Shown: positions 48,035 to 61,000 of the stretch, one piece after another
Position numbering within the stretch: the stretch's first letter is position 1
Layout of the letters: the number at the start of each line of letters is the position of its first letter
Assembly: GCA_022835595.1 (NCBI GenBank)
Contig: BQUP01000009.1
Location: forward strand, 868,001 to 932,000
Reading direction: 5' to 3'
Length of the DNA stretch: 64,000 nt
Origin: Cystobasidium ongulense
Lineage: Eukaryota > Basidiomycota > Cystobasidiomycetes > Cystobasidiales > Cystobasidiaceae
Notes under the pieces: model-generated
What the model saw: only the letters and a program-made list of their open reading frames with translations
Databases searched by the model: none
What the model was told of the DNA's origin: nothing
Program-made: the position numbers and the translations under genes

Positions 48035-49600
48035 CTAGCTCTTGCCTATGCGGTCGCATGCTCCAAAACGCATCAATGCCCGACGTACAACCCACCAAGG
48101 CAGCCATCGTAGTATTGACATTAAAGGTGCGCGACCTCCAAATGACACGTACAGAGGCAATTTTGATGGCGTGAGTAGTATTGTGTCCGCTAACCGTTTG
48201 GCGAAATCTTCCGCAGGTATAGCGGTAGCTGAATGCAGCAGACCAAGGGAATAGATGAGGCGATTGTATTCAAGCATAGCCACAGCAGATGGAAGTCGAC
48301 TTACTCTGACCAGCTGTTGCACGCCATAAAATAGTTTCGAGGCTCGATTGATAGATTGAATTCGGGATGGCTTTGAAGCTCCGTGTTTGCTGTTCACCAA
48401 AGCCTGACTTGACACCTCCAGCAGCGACACTTATGAAAAAGGGAATTGTTAGATCACAAGAAACGAATATCTTGCTATGATACCTTCACCGACTAACAGC
48501 ATCACATGAACACCAAAGCCAGCCACTTCCATCTCAAGTGTACGTGTCAGACTGTGTAAAGCGGCTTTAGAGGCATTGTACTGATTGTAAAATGATGTGT
48601 ATGATCAGTATGCTTCGCCAATCGCTGCTGAGGCCTGAGATAAGAGGCTCCTACAATGCCGGACCATGCTGTCGGGATCTCCCCCACCCTGAAGATCAAA
48701 GCAATCAGCATTTACACCGATACAAGCTGATGACTTTGCAAACCTACACGCTGCCTATGTTGACTATGAGACCGCTGCGTCTGCCTACCATTGATTTTGA
48801 GACGAGTTGAGCCATGCGGAGCGGCGCGAGTGTCTGCGATACCCATCATTACAGCATTGAGCTCGTTGAATCTCGTTTTTAGATAGTCAGACCTACATTG
48901 GTCTGGAAGACGGCTGCTGCTTCTTCGACATCGAATTCAAGCAGAGGACCGGTGCCGCCAGTACCGGCACTGTGAGGGATTGTCAGTGATGACCGAGCTC
49001 TACTTCCATTCACAGCCCCACGCACTTGTTGATTAGAATGTCAATTCTGCCCTGTTCAGTCAGAAGTTTTGTGATGGCCTGTTGGCAGCTGTCTTTGGAA
49101 GTCACGTCAAGGGTAACGAGATGCGCCCCGAGGTCTGGAAGGATACCTGAGCTAGGTACCAGAAGAAAGAGTGAAAACCCAGCATGAAGAAGACTTACTG
49201 GCCAGCTGCGACATTGCTTCGACCCTTCGGCTGGCTGCGTAGACTGTACATCCGCGCTGTCGATGGGGAGCTGAGTGTCAGTATGAGCTTTTTTCCAAGT
49301 CCGTCAAGTAGAACATTGAGGATTCACAGAAAGCAACTCTCTTGCGACTGCATTGCTGTGGTATAGTAGTAGTCAGTCATTATGCGAAGCTCGTTGACCG
49401 GCGACTTGGAGATCCCGGTAAACGAGGTGCACACCCAATACCGCTCGAGCAGCCGGTGATGAGCTGCGAGGGGACAAGAAGCGATGGAAGGCGAGTGAGC
49501 CCAGCGCAGCATGCTCAGCGTGTAGCTCTCCACTCCTCACCACAACCTGGGGCTCCCCATCTGGCCGGTGTGGCAAACGTGGAGCTTGGACAGTCTTCAT
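48035..49600 (-). CDS. AYR1: AYR1-like short-chain dehydrogenase (acyl-DHAP reductase type)
   Basis: Classical SDR resembling yeast Ayr1, which reduces 1-acyl-dihydroxyacetone phosphate for phosphatidic acid synthesis on lipid droplets and ER. The chosen start at 49600 gives MKTVQAPRLPHRP before the cofactor loop LITGCSSGIG, whose last codon is split by an intron. The rest follows over at least eight exons: GCTVYAASRR, LVTLDVTSKDS, IDILINNAG, SGLIVNIGS (catalytic Ser strand), and YNASKAALHSLTRTLEMEV with the Y-x3-K pair, then a hydrophobic C-terminus (LMSILRWLPWWVVRRALM) that could bind membranes. It shares a 180-base divergent promoter with the zinc-finger gene at 49781. The enzyme class is firm; the specific AYR1 orthology is likely but not proven. 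Confidence 0.85.
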
Positions 49601-49780
49601 TCTTGCTGGAAAGAAGTCGACGAAGGCGAGAAGCTTTGCAGATCTAGCTTGTGGATCAGGCTGGAAGGTGTCTTGATAGAGTAAACAGCGCGTGCTCGAT
49701 TTCTTGCTCGATATCCCGTCTGCGTGCTGTTGGTGCTTGACCAACCTTGTCCAGCTGCGGTATCTGCAAAGAGCTCTCCC
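49601..49780. promoter_or_regulatory. Short divergent promoter AYR1 / SFP1-like
   Basis: Only 180 bases separate the two start codons facing outwards, so both genes must share regulatory sequence. No named element recognised. Confidence 0.5.
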
Positions 49781-51085
49781 ATGTCGGCGGGCGGCTACGT
49801 GAAGAAGAGGTGCGTTGCATGAGTGCTAGAGAGATCCAGCGCTGACTGCATGCCACTTCGCAGCTCTCGCTCTTGGGTCCTCCCTTCGGTGAGTTGGGCA
49901 ATCCGACCCAGGCAGGCTTTTCGTCCGAATTCTCGCTGAAGTGTTGGATGCAATCTGTCCATTATCCAGCTCAAGCCGTTCAAATGCACCAACCCGGCTT
50001 GTACCAAGAGCTTCCTCAACCAGTTGAGTCGTGTTGCTGCTCGTTGCAGAGGTCTCCAGGCAACTGACTGCCATCCATCCATAATCCACGCAGGAACGGC
50101 CTCAAGTACCACAAGGCGTACGGAACATGCGTCACAAAGGCTGCTCCAGACGCAAGGAGTAGCGACAGACCCTACTACTGCTACGAGGATGCCTGCGGGA
50201 AGGCCTACAAGAACATGAATGGCCTGAGGTGAGGGCTGCCAGCTGAATTTTCAGCAGTCACGTGACTTGATGTAACATTTTTCCATGCCTGCTGCAGATA
50301 CCACTATCTTCATTCAGGAGACCACGGCGAGCAGGGAATGAACATGCTTACAGATGGGAGTCACCCGCCCTTCCTCGACCGCAGCGGCTCGAGCGGAAAT
50401 CGCAGAGCGTCTGTCAGTCGACACAATCATAGCTCGCACGACGCTTCGACTTCTTCTTCAAGGGTGAGGGTCCATCTACAGTCGTATGTTGAATCTTACT
50501 AAACTCGCACCCTCCCAGCAAACGCCGTCCTCAGCGATGACCGAAGACGAGCTCGAAGAGGCCTACGTCCCCTCCCAACCCATGGCGATCCGAGGCGCCG
50601 AGACGATGGTAAGCAGAACGCGTCGAATCTGACTGTTTGCGCATGCCCTTTTCCTAACAGACACGTCTTCGCAGTCTCCTACATCCGTCTCCCAGTCCCT
50701 CCTGGAAGCCGTGAACCTCTTCTCCGACGAGCCCGCATCTCATTATGCCCATCCAAACTCGAGTTTCGGCTCACGCATGCAAGCCTACCACCCCTCCCAA
50801 CAGTACGGCGCAGCATCCGTGCCGAGCGATTGGAGCGGTCAGCAGTCATCTTCCTACTACGACACGTCAAACATTCTCCTTCCACACATGAACGAAGCCT
50901 ACTATTCCGTCAGTCAGCCACCAAACTTCAACGCTGCTTTTGCTCCTCCGCCTCTCACATTCGGAGCACGAACGCATCGCTTCCATCCTTACTCAACTTC
51001 AGCGAGGGGATACCTACCACCTACGATGCAGTCACCACCAAAAAACTCGGAGCCTATCCCTCGGCCTCGCCGTCTCAGCTTGTAG
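49781..51085 (+). CDS. SFP1-like two-zinc-finger transcription factor
   Basis: Small multi-exon gene. Exon 1 encodes MSAGGYVKK; later exons, joined by GT/AG and phase, give finger 1 LKPFKCTNPACTKSFLNQNG then LKYHKAYGTC, and finger 2 YYCYEDACGKAYKNMNGLRY then HYLHSGDHG. The NGLKYH/NGLRYH motif after C-x4-C and the spacing are those of the yeast Sfp1/fungal 'KNxNGLKYH' finger family, which controls ribosome biogenesis and cell size in yeast. Finger 1 ends His..Cys (C2HC) while finger 2 is C2H2. Both fingers are interrupted by introns. The C-terminal half is Ser/Pro/Tyr-rich and disordered, ending with the stop at 51085. Exon 2 and 3 choice (49865-50025) is by phase and moderately certain. Confidence 0.8.
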
Positions 51086-51654
51086 GGTGCCCACCTAATT
51101 CTGGAAAAAGCTGAATCCGCTAGCTTTGACATTCTTAACTGGTCAAGCTTTCCAACGTTAACAGAAAAGCACGGCGCCCTCCTACGGCACCGTCTGCAGC
51201 GTTCTGCGCTCCTTCCAAGCTTCACTGTCTTTTAATTCGGTCAATCAGTCTACAGTTTTTTGCAAACAGTTCCAGAAGTTCCACATACAACACTGTTTGT
51301 CACCTTTTACAAACAGGCAGTTCAGCATGTCATAAAATTAGTACAATATAGGGTTCAACGTGATGTAACTACATGGGTTACCTTATCCAAACCCCCTTTG
51401 GTTTTTGTGCTACATAAAGGGTCTCTGTATGGTCTTTCATTATCTAATTCCTTGCAAATATCACTCCCCTCAGGCTTTCAGAAGAAGACAATGAATGTGG
51501 AACATTGGCAGCGGATCGCGTTGCCCCGCACACGTATGCTGTTCTATTTGCGATATAGCAGCTCTTAATGTTACATACTTGCTAGACGGGACTACACCAC
51601 AGTGTCCTACTCCTATGCCGCGTGGAATCAGATGTGACCAGGCAACGATACATT
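51086..51654. other. Convergent 3' intergenic region SFP1-like / TAF12
   Basis: About 570 bases, more AT-rich than its surroundings, between convergent stops. Some short open frames occur without support. Confidence 0.5.
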
Positions 51655-53714
51655 CTAATTCCCCTTCTTTTCTCCACGAATAGCAGCCAATCTAGCTTGA
51701 TAAGCGGGTAAATGAGTTTTTCTATTCGTCCCGCTAGATTTGATATCATCACTTCCGAATCCTGGTATTTGCATATTATATGTTCGATCAAGTACTAAAT
51801 TCAAATCCCTACATTCTAATCTATCACTTTTACGATGTTTGGCGAGTCGACATGCGAATCGGGTAACGTTATCTATGAAATCATCTGCTACCTCCAGGAG
51901 GAGCTAGATAGAATTGAAGAAAATAGTGTTAGTATTTAGCCTTTGTCCCAGGTTGCATGTGCGTGAACAGGAGATATGCTTACGTCCTCTACTTGAGCTT
52001 CTAGCTGTTGATTCGGATCAATGCTGGCAACAAGCTCTTGTAGCTTGCGCTTATTGTACGGTCTACCTTCTGCATTCTTCAATGCTAGCGGACCTGGCTG
52101 GCCTAGCGTAGGAGCGGGCCCACCATGCGATGGCGCGGCGGACGTCGATGCTTGCGGCGTGGCTGCTCCAGATGCTGGATTACTGCCAGATGCAGTAGGT
52201 TGTGACGGACCGCCTACGCCCGCAACTCTCGTAGAAGGTAAATTCGCCAAAGGAGGAGCAGTGACAGCGGGCGCTGAGAGGATTAGATTGGTGGCTAATC
52301 CAGAAGAGAGTGTTGGACGAGAGGCAGGGAATGCTTCAGGCTGAGTGGCTGGCATACTTAGATTTTCAGGTATAGGGAAGGACGGTTGGGCTGATGGAAT
52401 GGTCGAAGAAGAAGAAACTGCAGAGGCAGGTGCCGGAGGAGGTTGCTGCTGTTGCATCTGCATCTGCATAGATTGCTGCTGCGAATGCTGTTGCTGCATT
52501 TGATTGCTATTCTGAGTCTGCATTTGCTGTTGCGAAGGTTGCGGCGTTGCTCTACCGCCGCTACCTTGTGAGTTTGTAGGTTGTTGTTGTAGGTGTGGTG
52601 CTTGCTGTCTCCGTTTGCCTTGATTGGACTGCTGTCCTTGTAGCTGCATGTTGACATTGGGTGGAGAATTAGCAGACATAGCTGGGGACGTGGCATTTGC
52701 TGCTTGTGATTGTTGCTGATTCTGGCTCTGGTTTGGTTGTTGCGGCTGCTGAAACTGCGGCGGAGGCTGTCTCTGCTGCTGCGACGGCATCTGCTGCGGC
52801 TGCTGAGGCATGGGCGACATCTGTTGCTGCTGTGGATGATTTGTCGCTTGCATTTGAGGCAGCTGTTGCGCTTGCATGCTAGGCGAAGATCTGGGGGCTA
52901 TATTGGGTGGCAAGGTCAGGTTCAGTCCGCCGTTGTTATTCGGCCCCTGCTGTTGCTGGAAGTTCATCTGAGCCTGATGCGGGATCTGCTGCTGTTGCTG
53001 CATCTGCGCCTGTATCTGTTGAGCCTTCTGAGCCATCGCGCGCTGCTGAGCCATCTGCATCTCGTTGACATTGTTGCCTTGACCCGCATTCTGCATCGAC
53101 TGCATCTGATGCTGAGCTGCCGCGGCGACCTTGACTTGATTTACAAACGCAGCCAGTGACCGTTTGTTGTTGTCCAATTCCTGCGACAGCCTGTTCCTGT
53201 CCTGGTCAGTGATGTCGTTGCGTTTGAGGACCGTGTCGATGTTGGCGATTCTCGTCTGCAGCTGAGCGATGAGCAGGCGGGGGTCCGGATTCCCGGGACC
53301 AGCATTGTTGTTGGCGTTGTTACTGCTACCAGATGGACCGTTGCTCGCACTCTGTCCTTGCTGGTTCATGTTCAGATTCTGGTACTGAGGTGCCGGGCTC
53401 TGGGTCATTTGCTGCTGCTGCTGCTGGACGAGCTGCTGGGGCGGAGACTGCTGCTGGGGCTGCTGGACATTGACAGGCATGCTAGGCATCTGCATGTTGA
53501 TGTTGGCATTGCTGTTGCTGTTCCCAGAGGCGTTGCCTGCCAGAGGCTGCAGTCCTAACGCGGCTGTTCCACCTTGAGCGCCCAAGAAGTGTCGCAGCTG
53601 GGCGAGCTGCTCGTGGGTGAGCTGGCCGGCATTGGCAGCTGTGATGAGCTTCTGCAGCTGATCCTGCTGCGAGTTGGCCTGCTGCTGCTGCTGCTGTGGA
53701 GGCTGCCGCTGCAT
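51655..53714 (-). CDS. TAF12: TAF12, histone-fold subunit of TFIID and SAGA
   Basis: Two exons, 53714-51984 and 51903-51655, giving about 659 residues. The C-terminal histone fold is clear: KRKLQELVASIDPNQQLEAQ, then after the intron LLLEVADDFIDNVTRFACRL, AKHRKSDRLECRDLNLVL, and NMQIPGFGSDD. TAF12 pairs with TAF4 in TFIID and with Ada1 in SAGA. The remaining ~500 N-terminal residues are extremely Gln-rich with long Q runs, NANSN-type blocks and Pro, and include LITAANAGQLTHEQLAQLRH near the start. The start at 53714 is preferred; an in-frame ATG at 53771 would add MNPLLLLLFHTNSTAIVNT. The C-terminal exon is AT-rich compared with exon 1. Confidence 0.94.
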
Positions 53715-54109
53715 GGTGTTGACGATGGCGGTCGAGTTGGTGTGGAAGAGAAGCAGAAGCAATGGATTCAAGTCGAGAAAGAGTCAGGACGCAGAAGGCT
53801 AGGGAAAGCATGCAATCACCACTAGTAGTCGCGTCATGGAGCGTGTTCCACGAGTAACGGTCTGTCGCTGTGGATTTACATGATAGTATAGGGTCACGCC
53901 TAACTTTTTCACATACCCTGTTGGAAAGCTTCGGGACGTCCTGGGGGAACATTGTTAGACTTGTGGACCCTGCTAGAACCTTACGTGCCCTAGAGCTCTA
54001 TTTATTGCATACGGTATGCCGAGTAGTCAACAAAATACAACAACACCTTGCTCCATCTGACATGATAGCCTGCAGATTGCAGACGGTAATTGACCGAGGC
54101 GCAGCGCCT
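53715..54109. other. Intergenic region TAF12 promoter / PET100 3' end
   Basis: About 395 bases; must hold the TAF12 promoter and the PET100 3' end. Nothing else recognised. Confidence 0.45.
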
Positions 54110-54468
54110 CTACTGCTGTTCGCGCTGCTCCTTCTTGGCTAGTCGCTGTGCTCTGAGCTGTGCGATTTGCTGCTTTAGCTCGTCAGGCGAGTCGGATATT
54201 CTCTGTGAAAGATCTATGAGTAAGTACGGCAGAGTGTCTGTGATACGGGCAACCACCCACCACATCGGCCTTTTCAGGCTTGACAAACGCATCCTTGAGG
54301 GGATAGACATGCTTGTTGTACCACTCTGGGTCGCCAAAGTAGGCCATAAAGGCGATGGGTACGGACACGTAGATTGCAAACTACACGGTACGAGTCAGTC
54401 TGCGTGAATCGATGAATGTCAGAGGGAGCGCCGCCGACCTTGAACAGCTCGAGGTTAGGTCCGGCCAT
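54110..54468 (-). CDS. PET100: PET100 cytochrome c oxidase assembly factor
   Basis: Small inner-mitochondrial-membrane chaperone for complex IV assembly. Three exons (54468-54439, 54380-54264, 54202-54110) give 79 residues. The protein starts MAGPNLELFK, the conserved Pet100 opening, followed by the membrane segment FAIYVSVPIAFMAYFGDP, then YNKHVYPLKDAF, and ends with the charged helix DELKQQIAQLRAQRLAKKEQ. Both introns are GT/AG and keep frame. The frame is open a further 58 codons upstream (to 54642), but that part is Ser/Pro/Ala-rich and unlike the family, so I treat it as 5' UTR. Confidence 0.92.
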
Positions 54469-55012
54469 TGTAGTGAAGAGGAACAGCGGGCGTGTGCCAA
54501 TCTTGAGCACCCTTCCAGCCGCTCCCTGTTGAGCTTCGTTGGGTGGAGCAGCGGCAGCGTCTTCGGCCTGCGCAGAGGGTGCCAGTGGTTCGTTCCCAGC
54601 CGAGACAAGCAGGCTCGGTCGGCGCTGCTCACTCGACGACACTTGTAGTCACACTGTAGCTTTGGGGGTGGTTGTCAGTTGGAAGAAAGAGACTGAAGAG
54701 CGTCCATGTGCGGATCGCTGGATTGAAGATTTTGTCGCCACTGCACTTGAGATATGAGCAAGTGGGATGGAAAGCAAGCAGAGACGGCAGAGTAGAGTAG
54801 AGCGAGACGAGGTGTACCAGAGTCGCCATTAATGCGCTCTCCAAGCAGCGTACGAAAGAGCTTCAAAGAGAGAAAGAAGGTGATCGACTTGCTCTACATC
54901 GATGAAAGTTGATGATGATGATGATGATAATGTCGAAAGCTCTCTCTCGCATCAACATCGCATCGCATCGCATCGCATCAAGCACACATGCCAGTCGGAC
55001 TGCACTGACACG
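54469..55012. promoter_or_regulatory. Divergent region PET100 / LTN1 with simple repeats
   Basis: About 540 bases containing both promoters. Close to the LTN1 start lie a GAT tract (54911-54928) and a CATCG pentanucleotide tract (about 54956-54979), likely 5' UTR. The PET100 frame stays open into it. Confidence 0.5.
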
Positions 55013-58000
55013 ATGCCCAAGCAAAAGTCGTCCGCCAGCTCGGCGACAAAGAAGAAGCATGCGCGCAAGACTCAGGCCAGAGAAGAGCAGCTGCAGTCGA
55101 GAGCTGCTGCAGAGGAGCAGGCAGAGCTGGACGAGGTCGAGGAGGGTGATGAGCGCGCAGACGAGACACCCGCTGAAGCAGTCCAGACCTCTGCTCCGGA
55201 GCCTGCTGCCATGGACGAGCACAAAGTGACCACCAGCAAGGCAGGCAGGAAGCTCAAAGACGCACCCCCGCCAGGACAGTCCAGAGGCTCCAAAGAAGCG
55301 CAAGACGCAAAGAAGAAGAAGAAGCAGAACAAGAAGCACGGCAAAGGCCAGGCTCCTCCTCCTCCCCGCAAAAAGCAGTATATTCCGCCACCCAAACCTC
55401 CCAAAACGAATATTGATCCTGTAGACATCTATGGTTTGGGTGTGGTCGGAGCCAGCTATGAACGCATCCCTGCTGACAAGGTCGTGTCCCTGCGTCTACT
55501 CAACAAGAAGGACTCCATGACCGTCGAGAGAGGGCTCGATGAGGTGCTCTCTTGGATCAACCAGGTCCAACTGCTTGACGATACTGACAACGAAGAAGCT
55601 CTCATCCAGATAGCAGAGATTATGCCTGTTTGGGTAGGGCAAGACCTACATCTCCTAGTATCGCTCATGAGCTAATATGATTACATGCAGATCCATCATC
55701 TGCCCCGTCTGCTCACACATGCGTCGCGGCGAGTACGCTACCTCGCCGCATCCATCCATTCTATCCTTCTCCACCAAGGCTCTGCCACCCTCCTCTCATA
55801 CACCGTCCCATCTTTCATTACTCCCTCAAGCCTAGAGAGGGAAGACTTCCTCTCCTGTCAGCTCTGCGCCACATTCGACCCCGACCGTCAAGTTCGCACT
55901 CTCTCACTCGCCAACTGGAAAGCTCTCTCTGACCTCGTTCGCCCTCAAGAATATCTTGAGGAGATACTCAGCAGTCTCACAGATAGTATACTCGAAAGTC
56001 CAGCTGGTTTGTCCGCCCAAGAACAAGCCAAACGGAAGTTAAGCGATGAAGAGCGGATAGCACTGCAAGAGGAAAAAGATCGCTTGATCAACCAGTTGAC
56101 GGCGAGCATTGAAGCTTTTTCCTCGCTTCTTCAATACTGCACGGAGGAGAATTCTACCTCATTCACCAGAGTGAGCTCTTCAGACAGCTTTTGGACATTC
56201 TTGTCAAGCAAAGAGATGGACGCTCCACAAGTGAGAAGAGCAACCTGGAGGACATTATCTCTCATACTCCCTCATGAGCAGTCCACTATCTTACTGGAGC
56301 AGAGTCTTTCTACCATAAGCCGGATAGCACCGATAGCAGCATTCTCAGAGCGAGACCATCAAACACAAAATACCCTTTGGGAACCACTCATAACGCTGTT
56401 CCGGAGACATCCATCGGTCTGGAAGCAAGCTATTAAATCTACAGATGACGATGATGCATCAAGTGATTCCGACTCCTCGTCTTCTTCCGAACAAGAAACC
56501 GATGCTTCCGCTGCACCCTCTACCTCGAAAATCTCGCACACCATAGCAGCCTTCTTTGATGGACTACAAGTTGGCTTCTACGGCAATGCAGCATCAGGTT
56601 ATCAAGCTGTCCCACTTCTTTTACATTCTATACCAGAATCGTACTTTCCTCGAAGTCCAGCAAATCTCGAAAACCTTTTCTCTTCCTTCTGGGGAGCTTA
56701 TACTGGTGGTGCTATCGATGCCAATTCAACGCAAGCCTTTGTCAGATGTCTCGTTGACTTTGTGCGGATATCACTTGTCTCGGACGAAGCAGCCAACATA
56801 GCCGCACACCAGCTTATCATATTATGGGAATACTACCTGCACTCCACGCCACCACCTACCAAGTACCTTTCCCTGAGCAATGCAAACACCGTATCAGAGC
56901 TGGAAAAAGGCATGCTTGCATTATTTACGAAATATCCAGACGCTTTCAACGAGGTCTGGCCGCAGTTCTCAGAGCTGGCCCGTCAAAGCGTTGACAACCA
57001 TGACCGAGGTACTGCTCTTGCGACCGCTTTGGTGCAAATATTCCGCTCATCGCCTGAAGGGTTGTCTACAAGAGCACAAGAGCTACTGCACGATTGTGTC
57101 ATCCTCGCAGCTAGCCATCACAATGCGACATCCCCGTCCACTTTCTTGTTGGAAGCGCTCCGGCGAGATGGGAAAGAGCTACTCGCTATTGATAGCGTGC
57201 AGCAGGTAAGCACGCTCCTCGAGAATGCTCTTCTGATCAAGAGACACCGAGACTGACATCTTTCCCCAGAATGTCGACCAATACATGCTCAAGATAGGCC
57301 CTGAGAACCATCAGCTCTTTATGGCGTACTTCCTTGCTCGAGACGGGTCCGACGCTAAAACAGCTGTATGGAAGCACGCCTGTCACGGCTTACGCCTTGC
57401 AGTCAAACAGACAGGCATGGCTCCTCTACTTCCATTCCTTGAGATCTTCCGGTCTGCTGCTCTACCGACTGCTGACTATGCGAATGCCGAGTTGGACGAT
57501 CTGATCATCGAACGCGCCATCGCCTCACTCTCCTCGGATGCTGCACTCCGGCCAGCCTTGGAAATACTTCTGCATATTCCCGAACCGCTGGTGACGTCGG
57601 ACATGCCAAGAACCTTTTTAACTCGCCTGGTGGACTACTTAGAAGGTCAACTGGCATCAATGGCTAGCGATGCCGCGTACACGCTCCCGCAACAGAATGT
57701 GTCGACTGCAATCTCCTTGCTTTCTTTGGCCACGGCCGCGCAGCTGTACGGCACCGTGTCCCACTATCCCGCTTTCGTGGTCGTCTTCCAGTGGGCCGAG
57801 CTAGTTCCTCGCGTGACAAACTTGAACACAGAAATCGAAGATCAAGCACGCAAAACATGTGAGAAGATGATTTATGCCAAAGGTCCCTGGTCACTTCCGG
57901 ATCTGTATGCTATGACCGCCGCTCGTCTCGGCGAATTATTGCTTGAAAAGCATTGTCATATTAGGTAAATACTGCCTATGCTATTTGATTGAGTCAGTAC

Positions 58001-61000
58001 TGAGATCGGGTGCGTATTCCAGTCCAGTCATTTTATCAGAAACATTCTTCAAGTTGTGCGAAATGTCATCCGGTGTTCGCTCTGACTTGATCATGGCGTA
58101 CTTGCCGCAAGAATCCGAAATGGATCGATTAGCAGAACCTCTCTTCAGCAAATGTCCAGACCCCCGCCTTGTAGTGGTCGATCCGTTAGTACCGCTATAT
58201 GAGGGTGATGTCAAGACAGAGGACGCGCTGGACGATCCCTCTATTCAGCTCTACCGAAGAAGTATACTCGCGTGGCTTTCCGTCCTTAGCGAAAACCGGC
58301 GCTTTGGCTCGCAAATAGATTGGATCATCCCTCATAGCATTCTAGTCCGCGAGTTTACTGCCGATGCGCTCTCGACAAGACCGCAAGACTATGCGAACAA
58401 GCCAGACCTTCAAGCCCTCAACGCAGTTTCAGATCGGGTAGCTGTACACCTTTGCTCCCAAAGCATGAGCCAAGTTGAAGAAACCTGGCAAATAGAGACG
58501 ATCTCAGCTTTGAAGAATCCTCAGAGCATGGCCAATGATATGTCCCCGCCCCAGCGTATCCTCGCTTCACTCTTGAGACAGATCTCGCAATCGCAGGACG
58601 AGACATATGTCAACCGTACGTTTACTGCCTGTTTAGCCATGCTTTTGCACCAGACAGGTGCAAGTCTCAAGGAAAAGGAGGCGTGGCTAGAGCTAGCAAA
58701 GCATTGGCAGGCAAAAGGTGAGGTATACCGCTTAAAAAGGGAAAGCAATAACTGACTCAAACGATCTTGTTCTCCAGATATCCGAATTTGCATCGCTATT
58801 CTCTCAGCACTTCGCGCGTCCATTTCCGAGTCTTCGCGACTTCAAAGGTATCAAGGCGAGGTTGCATCCTCTCTCACCAGCGTTAAGCGTGTCGACCTCT
58901 TGGAAGGCGGAGTGCCCCAGCTCCGAGTCCTTTTAGCACTGGCCTTGGCGTCAGACTCCGATGAAGATCTTCTGCCACCTAACCGAGCCATCTTCCTGCT
59001 TCAAGGTTTCCAGAAATGGAAGCTGTTCGGTAGCGACGCTGATGACGAGGGCGAAGATGACAACGATGAAGTTTTGGATCAAGCAGGACCTCTGATCCTT
59101 CAAATCTGTACCCAACTCGTTCCGGCAATTCAGGACCTCAGTGGCTCGCACTGGGACTTTATGTTTGATTTGGCGGAGTACTTCATCGAGGTGAGATTTG
59201 CTCGCTTGTCAGAGGTGGCAGACCCCACTAACGTTCATTGTGCGACTCAGTCCTTCTCATGGGAGAGCCCGACGACATACAGCGGACTAGCTGCTGCATG
59301 CAGGTTCCTAGAAGAAATGCGCAATCGTTCCAGCATCAACAAAGCCTTCAAAACCTTAATCTGCACTTCTCTCAAGCGAACCACTGTTCTGTTATCCCCT
59401 GTATTTTTGACAGCCCCTTCACCTTCGGACGTTACCCTTGCTCTTCTGTTGTCGATGTCTCGCTTGCTAAGTGAACCCGATAGCTTCAAAGGGGCCGATC
59501 TGCCTACTGTGGGTGACGGCTGTGTTTATTCTTCACGCACAACTTACTTATGTTATCTTCCGCAGCTTTTCAATCTTCTAGCCAGGTTTTCGGGCGCGTC
59601 ACTGGCCGCTGTCTTCGAGTTATGCTCGGTGGCCATCCACAAAGAGCTCGACGAGCTGACACTGAACGCAGAACTGCGTCGTTCGGATGAGTCGATCGAG
59701 CAGCCACCCGTGGGTATACCTATCCCAATCATCGAGACTTTGACAAGGCAGTCTACGAGTCCGCCGGAATCGGATGCAGAAAGCGCGAGAATGCTATTAT
59801 CGTGGCTTCTGATATGCGGTTTCTTCCAAGACACAGTAAGATTCCCAAATTCGACCATCGAATAATGTTGACGCACCCTATCTACTAGACTACTACTCTA
59901 AAGACAGCCTTCACGGAACAAGTCCGCAAGTCGAACTTCGTTCCAAATGCTCTACTGCCTACAATATTCAGGCAGACGGACGTTAACGATCGATGCAGAG
60001 GATTAGACCTGTCAGGCTGGCATGTCCAAGAATTCTTCGTTGGAGGTGAGCCACGACATTCCTAATTTCATGACTGGGTACTGACCATGACAATAGATCT
60101 GGATGAACAAGACTCTCAAGGATTGTCTCGGCTTGCTGCGCACGCGTACTACCAAACTTTGCGTTCTGTACCATCCCTAGTAAGATCTGAATGGGAGTCC
60201 ATTAAGAGCAAGCAAATGTCCATGTCCATCGAGGCCTTCACCAGCAAAGCGTTCTCACCTCTGCTGATCGAATTGGAACTCGCTCGAGTTCATACTGAAG
60301 AGGCAAAGGGAACCTTGCAAGATGAAGAGATGAGTGTAAAGATACTCCCCAACGTCAACGAAGTGAAAGCAGTAGTGAGCATTCGAATGCGCTTTCTCAA
60401 TTGCGCAGCATTCACTAAGGTTGTTTGTTTTACAGTACACCGTCGATGAGCAGCCGATGGAGATTGCTATACGTATACCACCCAACTTTCCCTTGAGCCC
60501 TGTCGAAGTACGGGACGTCAAGCGTGTTGGAGTGCCTGAAGCGACGTGGCGAGCCTGGCTGCTGAACGTGCAATTGATTATTTCGACCCAGGTATGGCAT
60601 TTCACGTACAAAAGTGTGCAGACCATAGCTGATTCGTCTCTACACGAAAGAATGGATCCATTGCCGATGCTTTATCACTATTCAAGACAAATGCTGCACG
60701 TCACTTCGAGGGAGTGGAAGCATGCGCTATCTGCTATTCGGTTGTCTCCGTCACCGATCGTTCCATGCCAACCAAGCGTTGCCGAACCTGCAAACAGGTA
60801 AGTTTGAGTTGCCTTACACATCTTTCCATTGCAGACTTCATGAGCTTACCATGCTCGCAACAGCTTTTCCATCCAAGTTGTTTATACAAATGGTTTGCAA
60901 CGTCTCATGGATCAAGGTAAGGCGCTCCTCATTTTCGTAGCCGATGCGTCATCTAATGTCAAATGGTGTTGCAGCTGTCCACTTTGCAGATCTCTCTTTT

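Noticed and set aside
47835-48107. 90-codon minus frame downstream of AYR1-like
   Set aside because: Overlaps the AYR1-like last exon in a different frame and lacks its own start or relatives.
52697-53159. Leu/Ala-rich plus-strand frames opposite TAF12
   Set aside because: Antisense reading of CAG/CAA-rich glutamine codons gives Leu- and Ala-rich frames; not a real membrane protein.
54469-54642. N-terminal extension of PET100
   Set aside because: Open in frame but unlike Pet100 proteins, which begin at MAGPNLE; probably 5' UTR.
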